DNA of 64,000 nucleotides, from NCBI RefSeq assembly GCF_037975245.1, contig NC_092572.1, positions 32,647,989 through 32,711,988 of the forward strand. The letters are read 5' to 3'. This stretch comes from Apostichopus japonicus. Its lineage: Eukaryota; Echinodermata; Holothuroidea; Aspidochirotida; Stichopodidae. The position numbers and the translations under genes were made by a program. The notes under the pieces were generated by a model. That model did not search any database. It worked only from the letters and a program-made list of their open reading frames with translations, and was not told the origin of the DNA. Position 1 is the first letter of the stretch, and the number at the start of each line of letters is the position of its first letter. Positions 24,901-39,900 of the stretch are shown here, one piece after another.

Positions 24901-27900
24901 TCAGCATCTGTCAGTCAATCAGAGAGTAAACCAATATTGGACTCGAGAGAGAAGAAATCAAAACCTTTACAGAAAGGAAAAGCTGCAAAATATATCTCAT
25001 TACAGGTTAAATTCCTTCACAAGCTAATCCAAGAGTGGTTTGCAGCACAGTATTTAGCTCTCCTGTTCTTTGGTCACAAATCAACTGAACACCATTACAA
25101 GTATCAATTGTTCAGAGAACACTTGGCTAACATAGACCCAGCTGATCTCCATTATGTCTTGCGCTTCACTTGTCACATCTGTCCTCCCAGCTTTCATTTC
25201 ATTGCCAGTTTTCTAATGAGAGACTTTAAAACAGGAGATGGTGAGATTCCGGATTACATCATCAACTGCATCTGTCTCTGTTTTGCTGAGTATGATGGTT
25301 GCAAAGGACATAAGGTCAAGGACATTGTCAAAGAGGTCTGTAGAAGAGAATCCGTCAACTTCAGCTCTGAAGATAGTCGACTGCTGCTGAGGTCAAAGGT
25401 TTCTATGCTCACCTTTGCTTCAAGATCAAAGGTAAAGTGTGAATACAACTTTCTTAGCTCAAATACACAGCAAACCTCTGCTTATATCCCGATATCTGTG
25501 ATACATAATCTGAAGTGTGCATGAATACAACGTTCAATTTTCCAGTGTCAAGTACAGCATCAATCTGTGGGATACAAAATTCAAGGTGTATGTATTCAAC
25601 AATTTGTGCTAAAATGTAAGTAAATCTAGTATGTTGAGATATTGCTGATGTAAGTTTATTTATATATGTTACCTCTTGAAATGTAGCTCTCAATCCAGAG
25701 AACAAATTTGATCTTTAGTACAAGATCGACCTACTGTACTCATTCTGGTTATATCAGACTAAAATATGAATATACAGTGGCAGATCATTCTGGGATGTGT
25801 GAATCATTTTCAATACAACAATATCATATGCTGAACCATCTATTTAATTTACAAGATCGTGTATCGTAAAGTACACATTTCGTCAATGGTATTAAAGAAA
25901 GGTGGCTATTAATCAATCCTTAGTGTTGCTTTAGGATATTGTGATGCATTGGACATCTTTAGCTGTTTTGTGCACTACATGGCACATATAACAATTTTCA
26001 TATCTTCACTAGCAAACAAAATGAATCTTGTCTCTCTTCAGGTTTCTAGGTTTATGTTTTCCACTTGTTGTTGTTGGGTACTGATTTCAGGTTGACATAT
26101 CTGTCAATCTGTGGATTATTTTCCAGATTCCAATCAAATGTCTGAAGCTTTCAGATGTTGTGGAAAAAATTACAGAGAAAGTCCTGATCTTGAAGGCTGA
26201 TGTCTCGCTGGGAGTTTTGAATACCCTGAGGGCTATTGAAGTGAATCGGTGGGACCAGAAGCTGATTGAACAAGATTATGAAGATCTCATGAAATTCGTT
26301 ATCAACAATGAAAAGGTTGAAGTAGCACGGTGAGGACTAATTCAAAGTCGGCAAACCAACTAAAGCTTTCACTCTATGTGATTTTGAAAATAAGGATCAT
26401 TGGAATGTGTGATTTATAGAGCTAATAGAAGAAAATTCAGCAGAAATATCCCCAAGCATTTGATATCTATGAACAATGGGGAACCATGTAAAATGTTTGG
26501 CTTCTCTCACTGCATCATTACTTTTTCTGACAGTCTGCTACATCGAGATTACCTAGTCATAATTTACTCCACTCCTTGCTTACCTGTCTCCCCACAAGCT
26601 TAGCTCATTCTCATTCGACCATGTCTAGGGTGAACTGGTAACCTTATTAGCACTGTACGCCCTCTACGACCAGTGCTATTGGTCAAAGTCAATCCTTCTC
26701 ATTCTTCCACCCAAGGTGCCTAAGAAGTATTATTGTGGACAAAGCATAATTTGTCTTTAGATCTGCATATTATTAAGTATAAAGTATCATTATATCAGTA
26801 TTTTTTGTCTTAAAATTTCCAGTTAAAGCTTTACTCTTAAATGGTAAGTTCTCAACTGCTCTCACTATCATGAGAGCTCATGAGATATCTAGGTTCACCA
26901 GTTCCAAAACTGAAACCAAGCCTGACTCAACATTTATGATATCTGTAGAATGTACACTAGATTGATAGGTGCCCCCTAATTAACATGAGACTTCTAGATC
27001 AAAGGTCACTTGAGGTCAGCAATGGTCAAAATGTGAAATCTTTTGTAAATAGGTGAGTCCAATAATTGGTATGTATGTATCTTGGGTGGATGGGTGGGTG
27101 AGATGGCTGGTCTCAATTTTCCTTTTTTTCAAAATACAGTACTTATGGTAATGTATAATTACAGAAAGCTAAGCATTTTCCTGAAATGATACCCCTATGC
27201 CCTCTACATAATGCTCTGTATGTTAATTTATTCAAACAATTCTATTTATTTCATTTTCTCAATAAAAATCTGCACAGTGGGAAATGTTTTATTCGTACAC
27301 TTTACTTTTATTTCCTCAGCTTGCTATTTCCAAGTCCACCAGTGGCTGTGAAAGATGAAAAAGATCTGAATAACTTACAATCCCGAAACATTTCAGGTAA
27401 CATACATTCTATTTCATGAATAACAAGAGCTTGGTAATTAGATGTAACAGATATTCCTCTGTATGTGATACAATACTGTAACTTAGCCTGCCTTTTTTGT
27501 ACAGCTGTTTCATTCTAGTCCTGCTTCTGCATAGTGGTAAGAAAAGGTAGCTCTGTCCAGCATGTTGAAAAATGTAACTTAAGGCTTTTAGCCCGCAAAA
27601 TGGTACTAACTGTATCAACAGTTATTAGCGAGATAGATTATGATAATAGCTTGGACAAGCTGAAATCAGAAAACTTCATTTCATACAGAACTAGACGTAT
27701 TGATAGTGATAACAATCATCACAAGGGAGTGTGAAGACAGCAATTTAAGAAGGTGTTACATTTGTTTTTAGTGTGTGTATGAGTGTAGAGCAGTAAATTA
27801 GATTGAACATGATCAGCTGAGTAAAATAAATGACTACAGTGAAGTGGATTATGCACAGTTAATTAACTGCATTAGTGCTCTATTTGTTCAGGAGGGAGGA

Positions 27901-30900
27901 AATAATTTAGATTATATTAGTGCAAAATGTTGTGGTTTTCACTAACTTGATCGTGAAGCATTTTATATATGATAAGAATTAGTGCCAATATAACCTGTAA
28001 CTTTGAAATGTTTTTTTATCCTCAAAACAGTGAAATGTGGCAACGTATACAAAAATGTGTTCAATAAAATATTCCATGTGAGTGTGACTGAGGGTCTTAT
28101 TGTTATCTACTTATACTCATTTCAGTTGAATGGATCATTGGAGCAAACTTAATTCACACATTAAATGTGACAACTGGAGAATGGATGGTGAGATGCATTA
28201 TCTTCTTTTTTTAAATTATTGTCATTCATTTCAGATTGTGTTCTGACATTCCTTTGCTTAACCAGCAAAAACTCATCTTTGAGTTTAGCTCTATTCTTGA
28301 TTCTTTCGTCAAGGCAAAAGGAACCTATGACGTGGTGATGGTGTGTATGTACATGTCTCGGCCTAAGAAGTGGTGACATGGGAAAATAAATTGTGTCACT
28401 AGTAGTCAACCAATAGTGGACAATAGTCATCCGTTGTCCAGACAAGGGGTTGGAGTAAAGGGAAATGTCCTCGAATGTAGCTACTTTATTAGAAAACAAG
28501 TTTGTAAACACAATAGCTCACCAAGCGTGTGGTCCACAAACTTCAAACTCTGTAAGTTGATAACCGTTACAAAGCTCTTGGCTGCTTTAGTTTATTTGCA
28601 ATGTCAAATTTCATTTGAGTTTACCTTTGGACAAAATATGGAAACATTGTAAACAAACTTACTGGACATCAATAGCATTGATAAATGTCATACTAGGGTG
28701 TTAGGTGCTCCATAAAGCAGCTTTGGTGGAGGTCAAAGGTCAAGTTAGGTCAACAGGAGGCAAAATCAGTCGATGTAAACAAGCAGACTCAATTAATCTG
28801 GCCTGACGAATCACATAGTTGGTATGTTGGTGCCCCTCAGTAAGTTCTTGGTTGCTTTAGTTATTTGGAAATTTCAATTGGGGTCAGTAGATGTCAAATT
28901 TCAAATTATTGTCATTTTGATAACTCCAGAAGTCAAAGGTTAGCTTTGACGAACTTTACACATGATATGTGGCTCAACCGTATTGAATACTCAAATGTCA
29001 CTCATGGTGACAATATTAGCTCCAAAAGTAAAACTAGGATGAACTTCACACTTGGTATTTGGATCTAGCCTATTAAGTATAAAAACTGTCTGTGCACAGA
29101 AGTCAGTAAATGTTCTGATACACTGTAATCGTGGCATGGAATGTCTAAGCCTCTTGGCTTCCTGGTTTATTCCTTAGCAAAGTGCAAACAAGTATATTTG
29201 ATTCTTGTGTGTGTGTGTGTGTGTATGAGATATGCCTGCTAAAGCATAATTAACCATCATGGAATTTTAAGCATTGCATCAAGATTTCTGTGGGAAAGCT
29301 GTTGGCTGTTTTCATTAGTGTGGTGGTCAGAGGTCGTCTGAATCCTAGATTTTAGTATATTTTTAGTGGAGATCAAATGTCAATGGAGAACTTGAGAATG
29401 CAACATTTCAAACCAACCTTACTTAATAATTGTTGCTTTGCTGAATGTCATGCTTGGTTTGTAGATGTTCCTAGTGAATTCTTGGCTGTTTGTTATAGAA
29501 TTAGGTAAAGAAAATTAAAGGTCACCATTGGCCAATATAATAAACAGTGTTAGTGAATCTCATACTTGGTACAGTAGGCAGGTACCCCTTCATGAATACT
29601 ATCCTTGTAATAGTTTTGGCAGGGATCATATGTCATATTAATGTCAGCAATGGTCAAAATTTGAAAACTGAAATTTTTGGTTCCTTGCTTTAGCAAAAGG
29701 AACCTATGTAGTCAGGTTGGCGTGTGTCTGTGTGTGCATCTGTGACACTTGCTTGGGTACGCTCTATCTCAATAAGGGAAGTTTGATTGAGGCCAAACTT
29801 GGACTATAGCTCCGCCATATGGAGAAGGTGTGCCCTATTGTTTTTGGTGCCCACAAAGGTCACCCAAGGTCAGTTATGGTCCAAAAACCCAAAATATTAA
29901 AACTGCAATAACTCCCAGTGCCAATGTGCTACAAGGTTGATATTTTGGGACAAGTTGTGAACTGGTTAGGGGAACATTTTGAAACTCAACATTCATGTGA
30001 TCCAAGGTCACCAAAGGTCAATTAATGATAAAAAACTAGTATATTTGCGATAACTTGAGAACGAATTGTCCATTAGGGTTGGGAGTTGCTTCAGTGTAAT
30101 CCAATTATCGACCCGCATCTGGGTGACCCTTGACCTCAATTTGACCTCTGGTGACCTTTAAGTGTTTTGGGGATTTTTACAGTTTTGATGCTATTTTCAG
30201 ATGTCAAAGGTACCTTCTGATCATAAATGTCAATAGGTTGACCCCTTGTGACCTTCATGTGCGAAGTTATATGAGGTCAAAGTTTTCGGTTGGAGTAAGG
30301 ATGGCTGTACAGACTTGTGTTGTTTTTAGGAATCAGGAGATCAAACTACATCTGAAACCAAGGTTAAAAGGTCAAAGGTCACATTAGAAAAAATGTGCTT
30401 ATTTTGGGAGGAAACGGGCGAAAAAGAAAATGTTTGGTTTTGATGCTAGATTTGGAAATCAAAGGTACCTTCCGATCAAAAATGTCAATCGGTTGACACC
30501 AGGTAACCTTTGTGTGTGAAGTTATACAAGGTCAAAGTTAATTTTCAGATATTTCATGCAATAACTCCCTGTGCCAAGGTGTGACACGATTGATATTTTG
30601 GGACAAGTTGCAAATGGTAGAGGGGAATATTGTCAAACTTAACGGTGATGTGATCCGAGGTCACCAAAGGTCAATTACTGTTAAAAAACTAGCATTTTGG
30701 GGGGAGAAAATGGGCACAGTAAAAAATGTTTGAATTTCTATAGTTTTGATGTTATATTCATGTCTCACCGATCAAAAATGTCAATGGGTTGACCCCAGGT
30801 AACCTTTGTGTGTGAAGTTATATGAGGTCAAAGTTCATTTTCAGACATTTAGTGCAATAACTCCCAGTGCCAAGGTGTGACAGGGTTGATATTTTGGGAC

Positions 30901-33900
30901 AAGTTGCAAATGGTATAGGGGAATATTTTCAAACTTAACGGTCATGTGATTTGAGGTCACCAAAGGTCAATTAATGTTAAAGAAATAGTATTTTTCTGGG
31001 AGAAAATGGGCAAAGAAAAAATGTTTGAATTTGTACACTTTTGATGCTCTATTTAGGTCTCACCGATCAAAAATGTCAACGGGTTGACCCCGGGGTGACC
31101 TTTGTGTGTGAAGTTATGTATCCAAGTTCAAAGTTAATTTTTAGACATTTAATGCTATTAACTCCCAATGCCAAGGTGTGACACGGTTCATATTTTGGGA
31201 CAACTTGTGAATGGGGTGGTGGAACATTTTCAAACGTAACGGTCATGTGATCTGAGGTCACCAATGTTATCATATCTGTTGACCTGCTTGTAGGTGACCT
31301 TATATTTCTTACATTTTCGACGCCATATTCAGATCTCAAAAGTGCCTTCCGATCAAAAATCCGATCACAATTTGTGATCACAAAAGTGTTGGACCACAAT
31401 TACTTGGACTATTTGAGCCCAATCTTGCTATGATAATATTATGTGTATTGTCATATACCCCTACGCAAGGAACCACAGTGCCTTGGGCTCTTGTTAGTTA
31501 TGAAATTCACCTTTGACGAGTTTCATACTTTTTATGTTCATGCTCCTTTATAGTGACTTCTTGGTTGCCACTCATTTTGTGATGAGGCACAATATTCTAC
31601 AAAGGTCTCAATCAATTTGGAACACTGTATACAGTAGTAGAAAGATGAAATATGTATCAGAGCATTGATGCTCTTGTATTGGGGACTTTCACAACCTATG
31701 TCTTGTCACACATATTATCTTTGCTGTCTGCAGTATTTTACCAAATTCTCTGCGATATATGCTAAAAGTTTTTTTTTAAGGAAAGTTGTAAACTATCAAA
31801 ATATTTCACAATGAATAATATAATGCCATGAGCTTCCTTCCTTAGTAACAGTTCTTAAAGGGCTAATGATGGATCTAATTTATTCTAAAGCTCAACAGGA
31901 AAATATCCCTTAATTTATAAAACATCCATCTGACTTTTTATCCAACATCAGAAAGCTGTTTGGTCTGGATTTGGGTGATTTTGTTGTATATTGTAAGATC
32001 CTTGGAGATTTTTTATTATAAAAATATGTTGATGTAATGGGAAATGGAGCTTGAATTTTGTGATGTTCTAATTCTGATTAAATTTTATTGAGTTGACCTA
32101 CATCACCAAACTTATTAAATAATTTTTTTTTTAACAAAGCAACGCAAAATTCTCTGGGATTTCTGGTCCATGATATAGTTTCTATCAGGTTTGTATGATT
32201 TTCCACCATATGTATTTTTGTCTTTTCTTGTCTGAATGAAATCTTCATTAGATGGAATTTAGAATACCGGGAAGGATGTCAGCAAAATCATCATCACTGA
32301 AACCAATCTCTGGTGAGTTCCTGGTATTAATTGGAACAATCATTTTAAAACTTAAAATTGTAATTAATAAGGTTTTCTTTGTTAGTGTCAAAGAAATCCC
32401 TGTAACTCTAGAATAAGTGCTAAAGTAAATACAATCATTTGTAACCACAGTTGAAGCAGGCATACATAAGTCACAGCTGGATTTCTGCTGATAAATGAAG
32501 GTTCTTCATCCTCAGTTTTGTTGACGTTCTTTGCCCTGATGTCCTACAAGCCCTGTCCTTTCATTAATTTTTACTAACTTTACAATAATATACCTGTGTC
32601 CTTATTGACCAGTCTTGGAACAAACTATGGAGGCTGGCCTTAAAGTATACTCACTAAAGGTTCAGTCAACTTTTGAAAACTTCAGGAGAAAACTAGTCTT
32701 TGAGACTGTTTTGTCGTTGGGCTGGCTTATGATGTTTTATATATTGCATGTATGATGAAAGATTGGTACTGTTGACGATATAATGTCTTCCATAACTGTT
32801 TCTGTGGTTAATTCATATAAATGTTTATGTCACTTTTCTCCATCAACAAAAGACGAAACAAATAAAACAGTGGAACAACAAGAAGACGAAATCAACGATG
32901 TTCCAAGCAAAGGAAAGGTAAGTTAAGGATCATGACTCACTGTTGAAATGTTCTACATTGTAATAAGGCCTGTTGGGAATTCATGGATTGTCAAGATCAT
33001 ATATACAGGTGCGTATCCAGGGGGGGGGGCGTTGGGGGCGCGCGCCCCCCGGGTAAGAAAAAGAGGAGAGAAAAAAAAAGAGAAGAAAAAAGGAAAAAAG
33101 AGGGGAAAAAGAGGAGGAGGAGAGGAAGGAAGGGAAAAGAAAAAGAAGAAAGAGAGAAGGAGAAAAGGAGGGAGTAAAAGAAAAACGCGAAGACACCGGG
33201 AAGAGAAAGAGGAACAGTGACATCATTACAGCGCTGAAGGGTAGCCAGTGACGGATCAATGATTTCGTAAAAGTGTGCCTCACCCTACCCCTTACACCGA
33301 CAACTCCATTTTTTTGACGTTTCCATTTTCCTCTCTCACTAATGATCTATATATATATATACTATATATGGTCTATCATAACGCGTGTGTAGAATTGTGC
33401 TATGAAACCAACTGTGGCTGGTCTCGAACTCGACCGTGTCGTCGGGGAACATGACGCATTTTGGGATGGGGGCAACCGCCCCCCCCCCATTCAGCATTTT
33501 TTTAAATGATATCGCTAAGTAATTTCAAAATAGAAAGTGCTAGATGCAACTTACAAGGCCTGGGAAGTGTCATTTCCAGCGATCTGGGAGACATTTTCGG
33601 CCAAAATTTGCTTGTACGCTTCGCGCTAACAAATGGTGGCGCTACGCTTAGATAATTTGCCTACAGGCTTCGCCCCTCCCTTGGCAAATTCCTCGCTACG
33701 CGCCTGTTCGAATTTGTAACGCAAACAGCAGATATCACATCATATCAGTGAGCATGAAAATGGCGTTCCAGGATGAAAATCCTCAAAACTGTCCGACTTG
33801 CCTGAAAAAATAACCTAAAATTTTCGCGCGCCAAGCGCGCGTTCAACGTGTCAATGTCAATATCATATAAGCAAGCATCGGTTATTACATCTCATGCCAT

Positions 33901-36900
33901 CATGTACCGTACGGTCCGTTCAAATTGCGCAGTATACCGCGGGATGCTAATGTAAACAACGACATGTCTCATGTAGATGTATAAAAAGCATGGAGGTCCA
34001 ATTATGTCAAAACTCTCTTTTACATTAGTAATGGTGAATTAGGGGCTGCACCCCCGCCGCGCAGTGGCGGAGCGTCCATACGGTCAGGGGGCGGATGCCC
34101 CCCCTGACGGACTCAAATGGACTGCTGGCGCCTTTTTCAGCTCTTTACCACTTTTTACTTATTCTAGATTATTGACTTTTTTATTGCGCTCTCATCTTTG
34201 TCACATTTTGTTGGTGTAATTTGGCGATGACACCTTATTCTTCGTTTATCTGCAAATTAGCCAGGCCCGGAAAGGGTCATTTCCGGCGATCTAGGGAGTA
34301 TCTTTACTCAAAAATTTTCTGTACGCTACGCGCCAACCAGTGGTGGCGCTCCGCTTAGATAGTGTCGAAAGCGCCCCTACAGACCATTCTCGCCCCTCCT
34401 GACCAATACCCCTAGCTCCGCCACTGCCGCCGCGCCTCCTACGCCTATGTGTGTAGTGTTCGGTTTCGGAAATATCTGCTATTTTTTCATTTCCTTCAAC
34501 CAAGTTTTATAATAGCCGTTATAAGAGGTTTAATATTTCTACACCAATAAATTAACTGTGTCTGAATTTTCGAAAATTTATGACCAACATTCTGCATCAC
34601 ACTTCCCTCTACTCGTGCAATTTTGACCGGTCTGTTAGGGGTTGAAGGAAGTTTTTCTATATTGGTTGTCCATAGATGAAATTTTGTACAACATTATGGG
34701 TATGTTTTGAAGTGAGTTTATTCACGAGAATTGTGAATTTTCAAATTCTGAACAAATTTGGGGCTTGGAACCTTGAAAAGTGGGGCTGACGGGTATTGTG
34801 GGCCGCGACGTAGAATCACCTACAAAAGCAAAGACCCACAGGAGATGCGATCAGGTCGAACATGACGTGTGCCGGGTTGACAATCTTCAAAAAGGTTATG
34901 GATGGAAAAAAAACTATTAGGAAATTCTTGGTTCTCAGGCAAAAAGTGTACATCTGGTTGGTCATTTCAAGCCCGAGGAGTGCCGTTTCCGGTGATCTGG
35001 GGGGTATCAAAACCAGAAATTTTCTTGTACGCTGCGCGCCAACCGATGGTGGCGCTCCGCTTAGATAGTAATTCGCGCCCCCCGGGTTAGAAAATCCTGG
35101 ATACGCGCCTGATATACATATCAAAATTATCTTCTAAAGTACCATCACACATAAGAAGTGGACCTTGTAGATATAATTTTTCTTATAATTTCTAAAATAA
35201 TAAGTACATCAAACTTAGAGCATATGATAAAAAGAAAAGGGAGGAAAACAGATCAAAGAGACATTTTCACATACTCACAGATTAAACAAGCTGTTTGGGA
35301 CACTGGACAATGAATGGGGTACAATTAGTACAATTGGTAGTGAAATAAAATGACGTAGGAGGTGAAAGGATTACTGAAGATGAAAATGGATGCAGCATAT
35401 AAACTATGCAGTGAACTACAATAAAGAAAAATGTCAGGAAAAAAAAATTAAAAAAATTCAAATAAGTAATTATGAGTCTGTAAGGTGACAAGAAAAGGGA
35501 TTAGGCTGAAAAATGACTGCTATGTTGCCTTAAGATAACTGATACTAATGAGATAAGTTTGTGTGACAAGATTGCTAATGGCATGTTCAGCTTAATTGTA
35601 TCAGTAATTTTACACAGGATATTAGCTTAATCTTTGACAGTGCAGTACATCCCACATTGGTGAAATCAAATCAAAGTTGGGAATGACATTCCACTGTGTC
35701 ATATGAATGCAGTACCATTTTGTGTGAAGCACATATCTAATTGTTACAACTATTATGTATGTGTATTACAATTGCAGCAAACTTTGTACTACTGAGAGGC
35801 ACACCCTTTTGGAATTTGACACTCATTCGTCTTATATATTATAGGATTGACGACAGATCTATGCATGATGTGCATAGTATTCATAAATCTGGAATAAATG
35901 TTATATCGTACTGTTTAACTGAAATATTTCTTATTGACTATGTATTGAGGCCTTAAATGATTATGGAGACTAAATTAAGTTCCAGATGATGAGTTCATAG
36001 TATTTATACTGTGAATCGACAAATATTTGAAGATATACAGGTTGCTTGTTTCAATACCACGACCTTAGATAAATCTTTTATTTTAATAATAAGTCATGCA
36101 GATATTATACTGATAAGTTGAATTATTTAGTGAATGGAATTTTCTAAAATGTCTATAAACAGTGCATGCAGAGGCTGCACAAGAAATTCTAAAGTAGAGG
36201 GACAAGTGGGGTGTGGGAGGCCAAAAAAGGTTGGAGAGAATTTGGAAGTGTAAAAGAGGACCTGTGTAAAGTGCACATCACAGGAAAACTTAAGCAGTGA
36301 CTAGCTGAGTTTCTAACAGCAAATATATGTGAGAGAGAGAGAGAAGTACATTTCTATGGAATGCATTTCAAAGCCCTGGTGGGTGGTCCAGTGGGAGAAA
36401 CACCCAGAACTTGTTGGAAAGCGGAATTTAAGCAATATTGGGGGTGTTTCAAGACCAGAAGATGAAAAGCTTTCAGACAGTTTCTGTTGCTATTTTAACT
36501 TAAGAACAGAAATACATTCCAGACATTGCAATTTCATTGGAATATATTTCAATGCCCTGTGGGATCCAGGGGGCAAAGACCCTGGATGGTGTAACATTCT
36601 TCTTTGCCCAATACTACCCAAAGAATGGAAATTGGGCAGAAGGGATATTCATTTTTGTTTACAGTAGCTGGGGCAAGTTCTTCTAAGCAGTTGACGAAAA
36701 AAAAACTTTAACAGGAGTGATATTTATACAAGGAAAACGATTAATAAAATTTCAAAAGGCTCAGTAAACCTCTGCAATCGCCCTGGCATGTCTGGGTGTG
36801 TATATGTGTGTGTAAGTGACAGGTAGGTTTGTAAGTACATGTTCTTTGCAACAAGTTTTGCCTCGTTAGTATTCATTAGTGGGTGAGGCTTAATAGAAAA

Positions 36901-39900
36901 TCATCAAAAACAGCATGTAAACATGATATCTCAACAAACACAAGTTGAATCAATGTCATACTTGGTAGACAGATGCCCTATTATGTGTTTCCCATCTCAT
37001 GAATATTAATGAGTTGGAAGGACTTACCATAATTTATTGAATATGTCAATATCTCTGCAACCTTTGTCCCATTAAGTTTCTACTTGGTATGGTGATGTTA
37101 GTACAGAATATGTACAGTACATGTTGTTTGCAACAACACTTTTCACCTTGTTACTATTCATGGTGGTTGGGTCTTAAGGGAAATTGTCAAAAGCAACTTG
37201 TAAATATGATATCTCAACAACCACACGTTGAATCAATGGAATACATGGTAGATAAATTCTCCGTGGTGAATAAATGTACCCTATTGTTCTTGGTTCTCAT
37301 CTCATGAATATTAATGAGTGGTTGAGGCTAAAGTAAGGATTCACTTTTAAGCCCAATTATGGCTACCTGTTTACTAGACAATACTATCATACTGTGTGTC
37401 TTATTCATTTCAACGTATTTATATGCAGGAAGTATCACCATCATCCCTCTCAGGCAGTCCTGTGTCATCACAGTCAGCAGATGTCCAACACTCAAAGAAG
37501 AGACGCTTTAATGAATCTACAGCTGCAGTGACGGTAAAGCTCAGTCTATTTTTATCTCAGAATATCTTCCAAAATATTGATAATTTTAAATTTAAAACTA
37601 TATTAATATTAAACAGAAAAGCAAGCCTGTAAAGGACTGATCAAAATTGACAATGACAATGTTGGATGTTGCAGTTGCACATGTTGAAATTAAAATTATC
37701 AAAACTTTTATTTTGTATGAAATGAAAAATTGTATCATATAACCAGGGTCTTACATTCACCATCCTTCAAGAAGGTTGTGAAACAATTTCAAGACCGACT
37801 TCGCTCTTTGTGATTGACCGCAGTGACTAGCTGAGCAACATTTCGTAAAACCAACCAACAATGCAGCAACTTGCTTTATGATCGCAACTGGACACTGATA
37901 TTGGCTGGGACTTCAGAGCCCCTGAAGAAGCAGCTCCTTTATACTGCACTTGTTTACCTTTCAAGCAATTTTAGAAAAAAAGGCCAGAAAAGGGAATTAC
38001 ACTAAGATTTCTCAGGGACCTTGCGAGGGTACAAAGGGCAAGCCCCTGGAAGCTTCAGCATGTTAGATATATCCTTTGTTTTTTAGAAGCGAGTTAAAAT
38101 TACAAAATACCTTTAAGAGAGAAAAACCAGCACTTAACCGACTTAGCTTGATACATATTGACTGCAGTGACTAGCTGAGATATGTTTCTAACAGCAAGTT
38201 AAAGCACAAAATATATGGGAGAGAGAAATCAATTTCTATGGAATGCACTTCAAAGCAGTGCTGGAGTTCAGGGGGTTGACCCCAGAAGTTGTTGGATTAT
38301 GAGATATTTCTTGTTAACTTGTAGCGACTGTGAGCACAAAAGCACAAGTCTGGAAGAGGAATTTCATGTCTGTGGGAGGTGTTCCAAGCCTGGAAAGCTG
38401 TAGTGCTTTCAGAAACTTCTTGTAGCTATATTTAAGCTTCAACACAGAAATACATAGCAATGTCATTGGAATATATTTCAAAGCCCTGGAGGGGTTCAGG
38501 GGTAAAATACCCAAAGGCGTCACAATTTTGTTAGCCTAATATTACCCAAATAAAGGAAATTGGACCGAAGGCAGAGTCAAGTTTGTTTACTTCAGTTGAC
38601 TTTGATTCAAATAGGGCGAAGGGGGAGGGGGATTGTCATAATTGGGGGATGACGCTGATTGAATGATGATAATTCTCAACCTTTTGATTACTATAATAAA
38701 ACTAGCTTTACAAAATGGGATTTTTGTACAAGGACATGATGAATAATAAACACACAATTTCGTTTGTTAAATTTCTTCCTTGTGTAAGCTTGATCTGGAA
38801 ACTTAGTTATCATGGTCAAGTGTATAAAGCTTGTGTCAACTTGCATACATGATTTGTGAATCCATTTTGACAATGATAGGAATTTTATGCATTGCTACAG
38901 ATTTAAAGCGTCATTTGGCAATGTAGGAAACTTTAAAGCATGGTAACTCCAAAAGTTCAGCTTGATGCATTTCAAAATTCCATGTGGATTCCCCAAGGTA
39001 ATAACAAGACTTGTTAATTGCAGAAGTCATAGGTGATTTGAGTTCAACTAGTCTAAAATCCATGTTAGCACACATTATTGAAGTTTACCATAATAGTTCA
39101 TGTTTTCCAACATTGACCTGAAATGACCTTGCACCTCTGCGCAGATTGATAGGATTTAATGTCTAATAATTTGCATGACCTTTGTACATGGAATGTGGAT
39201 CGGCTTTAGTAAGCACATGTATCTTTTCAGTCTTACTCCAAATGTAAATCTTAGATGAACTTCCTACTTGCTATGTAGAGATTCTCAAGAACTAGACTCC
39301 TTTGGTTGTGTTGGTTAAGTTGTAGTCAAAGTATGAAATCTCATGAACAGTTTGTGAATTCACCAGTGGTCAAACTTTCAATCTTGTCTTCACTGCTGCA
39401 TCAAATATATACTATTCTGGCAAGATTCACTAAGCCTACCTGGTTATTTTGTAATATCCTTACTGTGTATCTATTAACTCTTTCCAAACTTTTTATCTGC
39501 AGGACGTATCATCATCATCCCTCTCAGGCAGTCCTGCGCCATCACAGTCAGCAGATGTCCAACACTCAAAGAAGAGACGCTTTAATGAATCTACAGCTGC
39601 ATTAATGGTAAAGTTCAGTCTATTTGTCATCTCAGGCTATTTTCCAAAACATTGATAAGTTTGTCCTTAAACCTATATAAACATGAAGTAAAAGCATGCC
39701 CATTAAGGACTGATTACCATTGCTGGTGACAGTGCTGGAATGTTGGAGTTGCACATGTTCAGATCCTTTTGGAACATTTCTTATGTTGGAGCTTGAGGAA
39801 AATGACAAGAAGGCATGATGACTTAACAACCTATCAAATTTCCAGTTTAGCTCATAGAGAATGAAGAAAGTAAAGACATACTTTCCATATTGTTGCATTT

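Noticed and set aside
32948-33283. Lys/Arg/Glu-rich plus-strand frames and a Ser/Phe/Leu-rich minus-strand frame
   Set aside because: They are translations of a purine-only tract inside a transposon.
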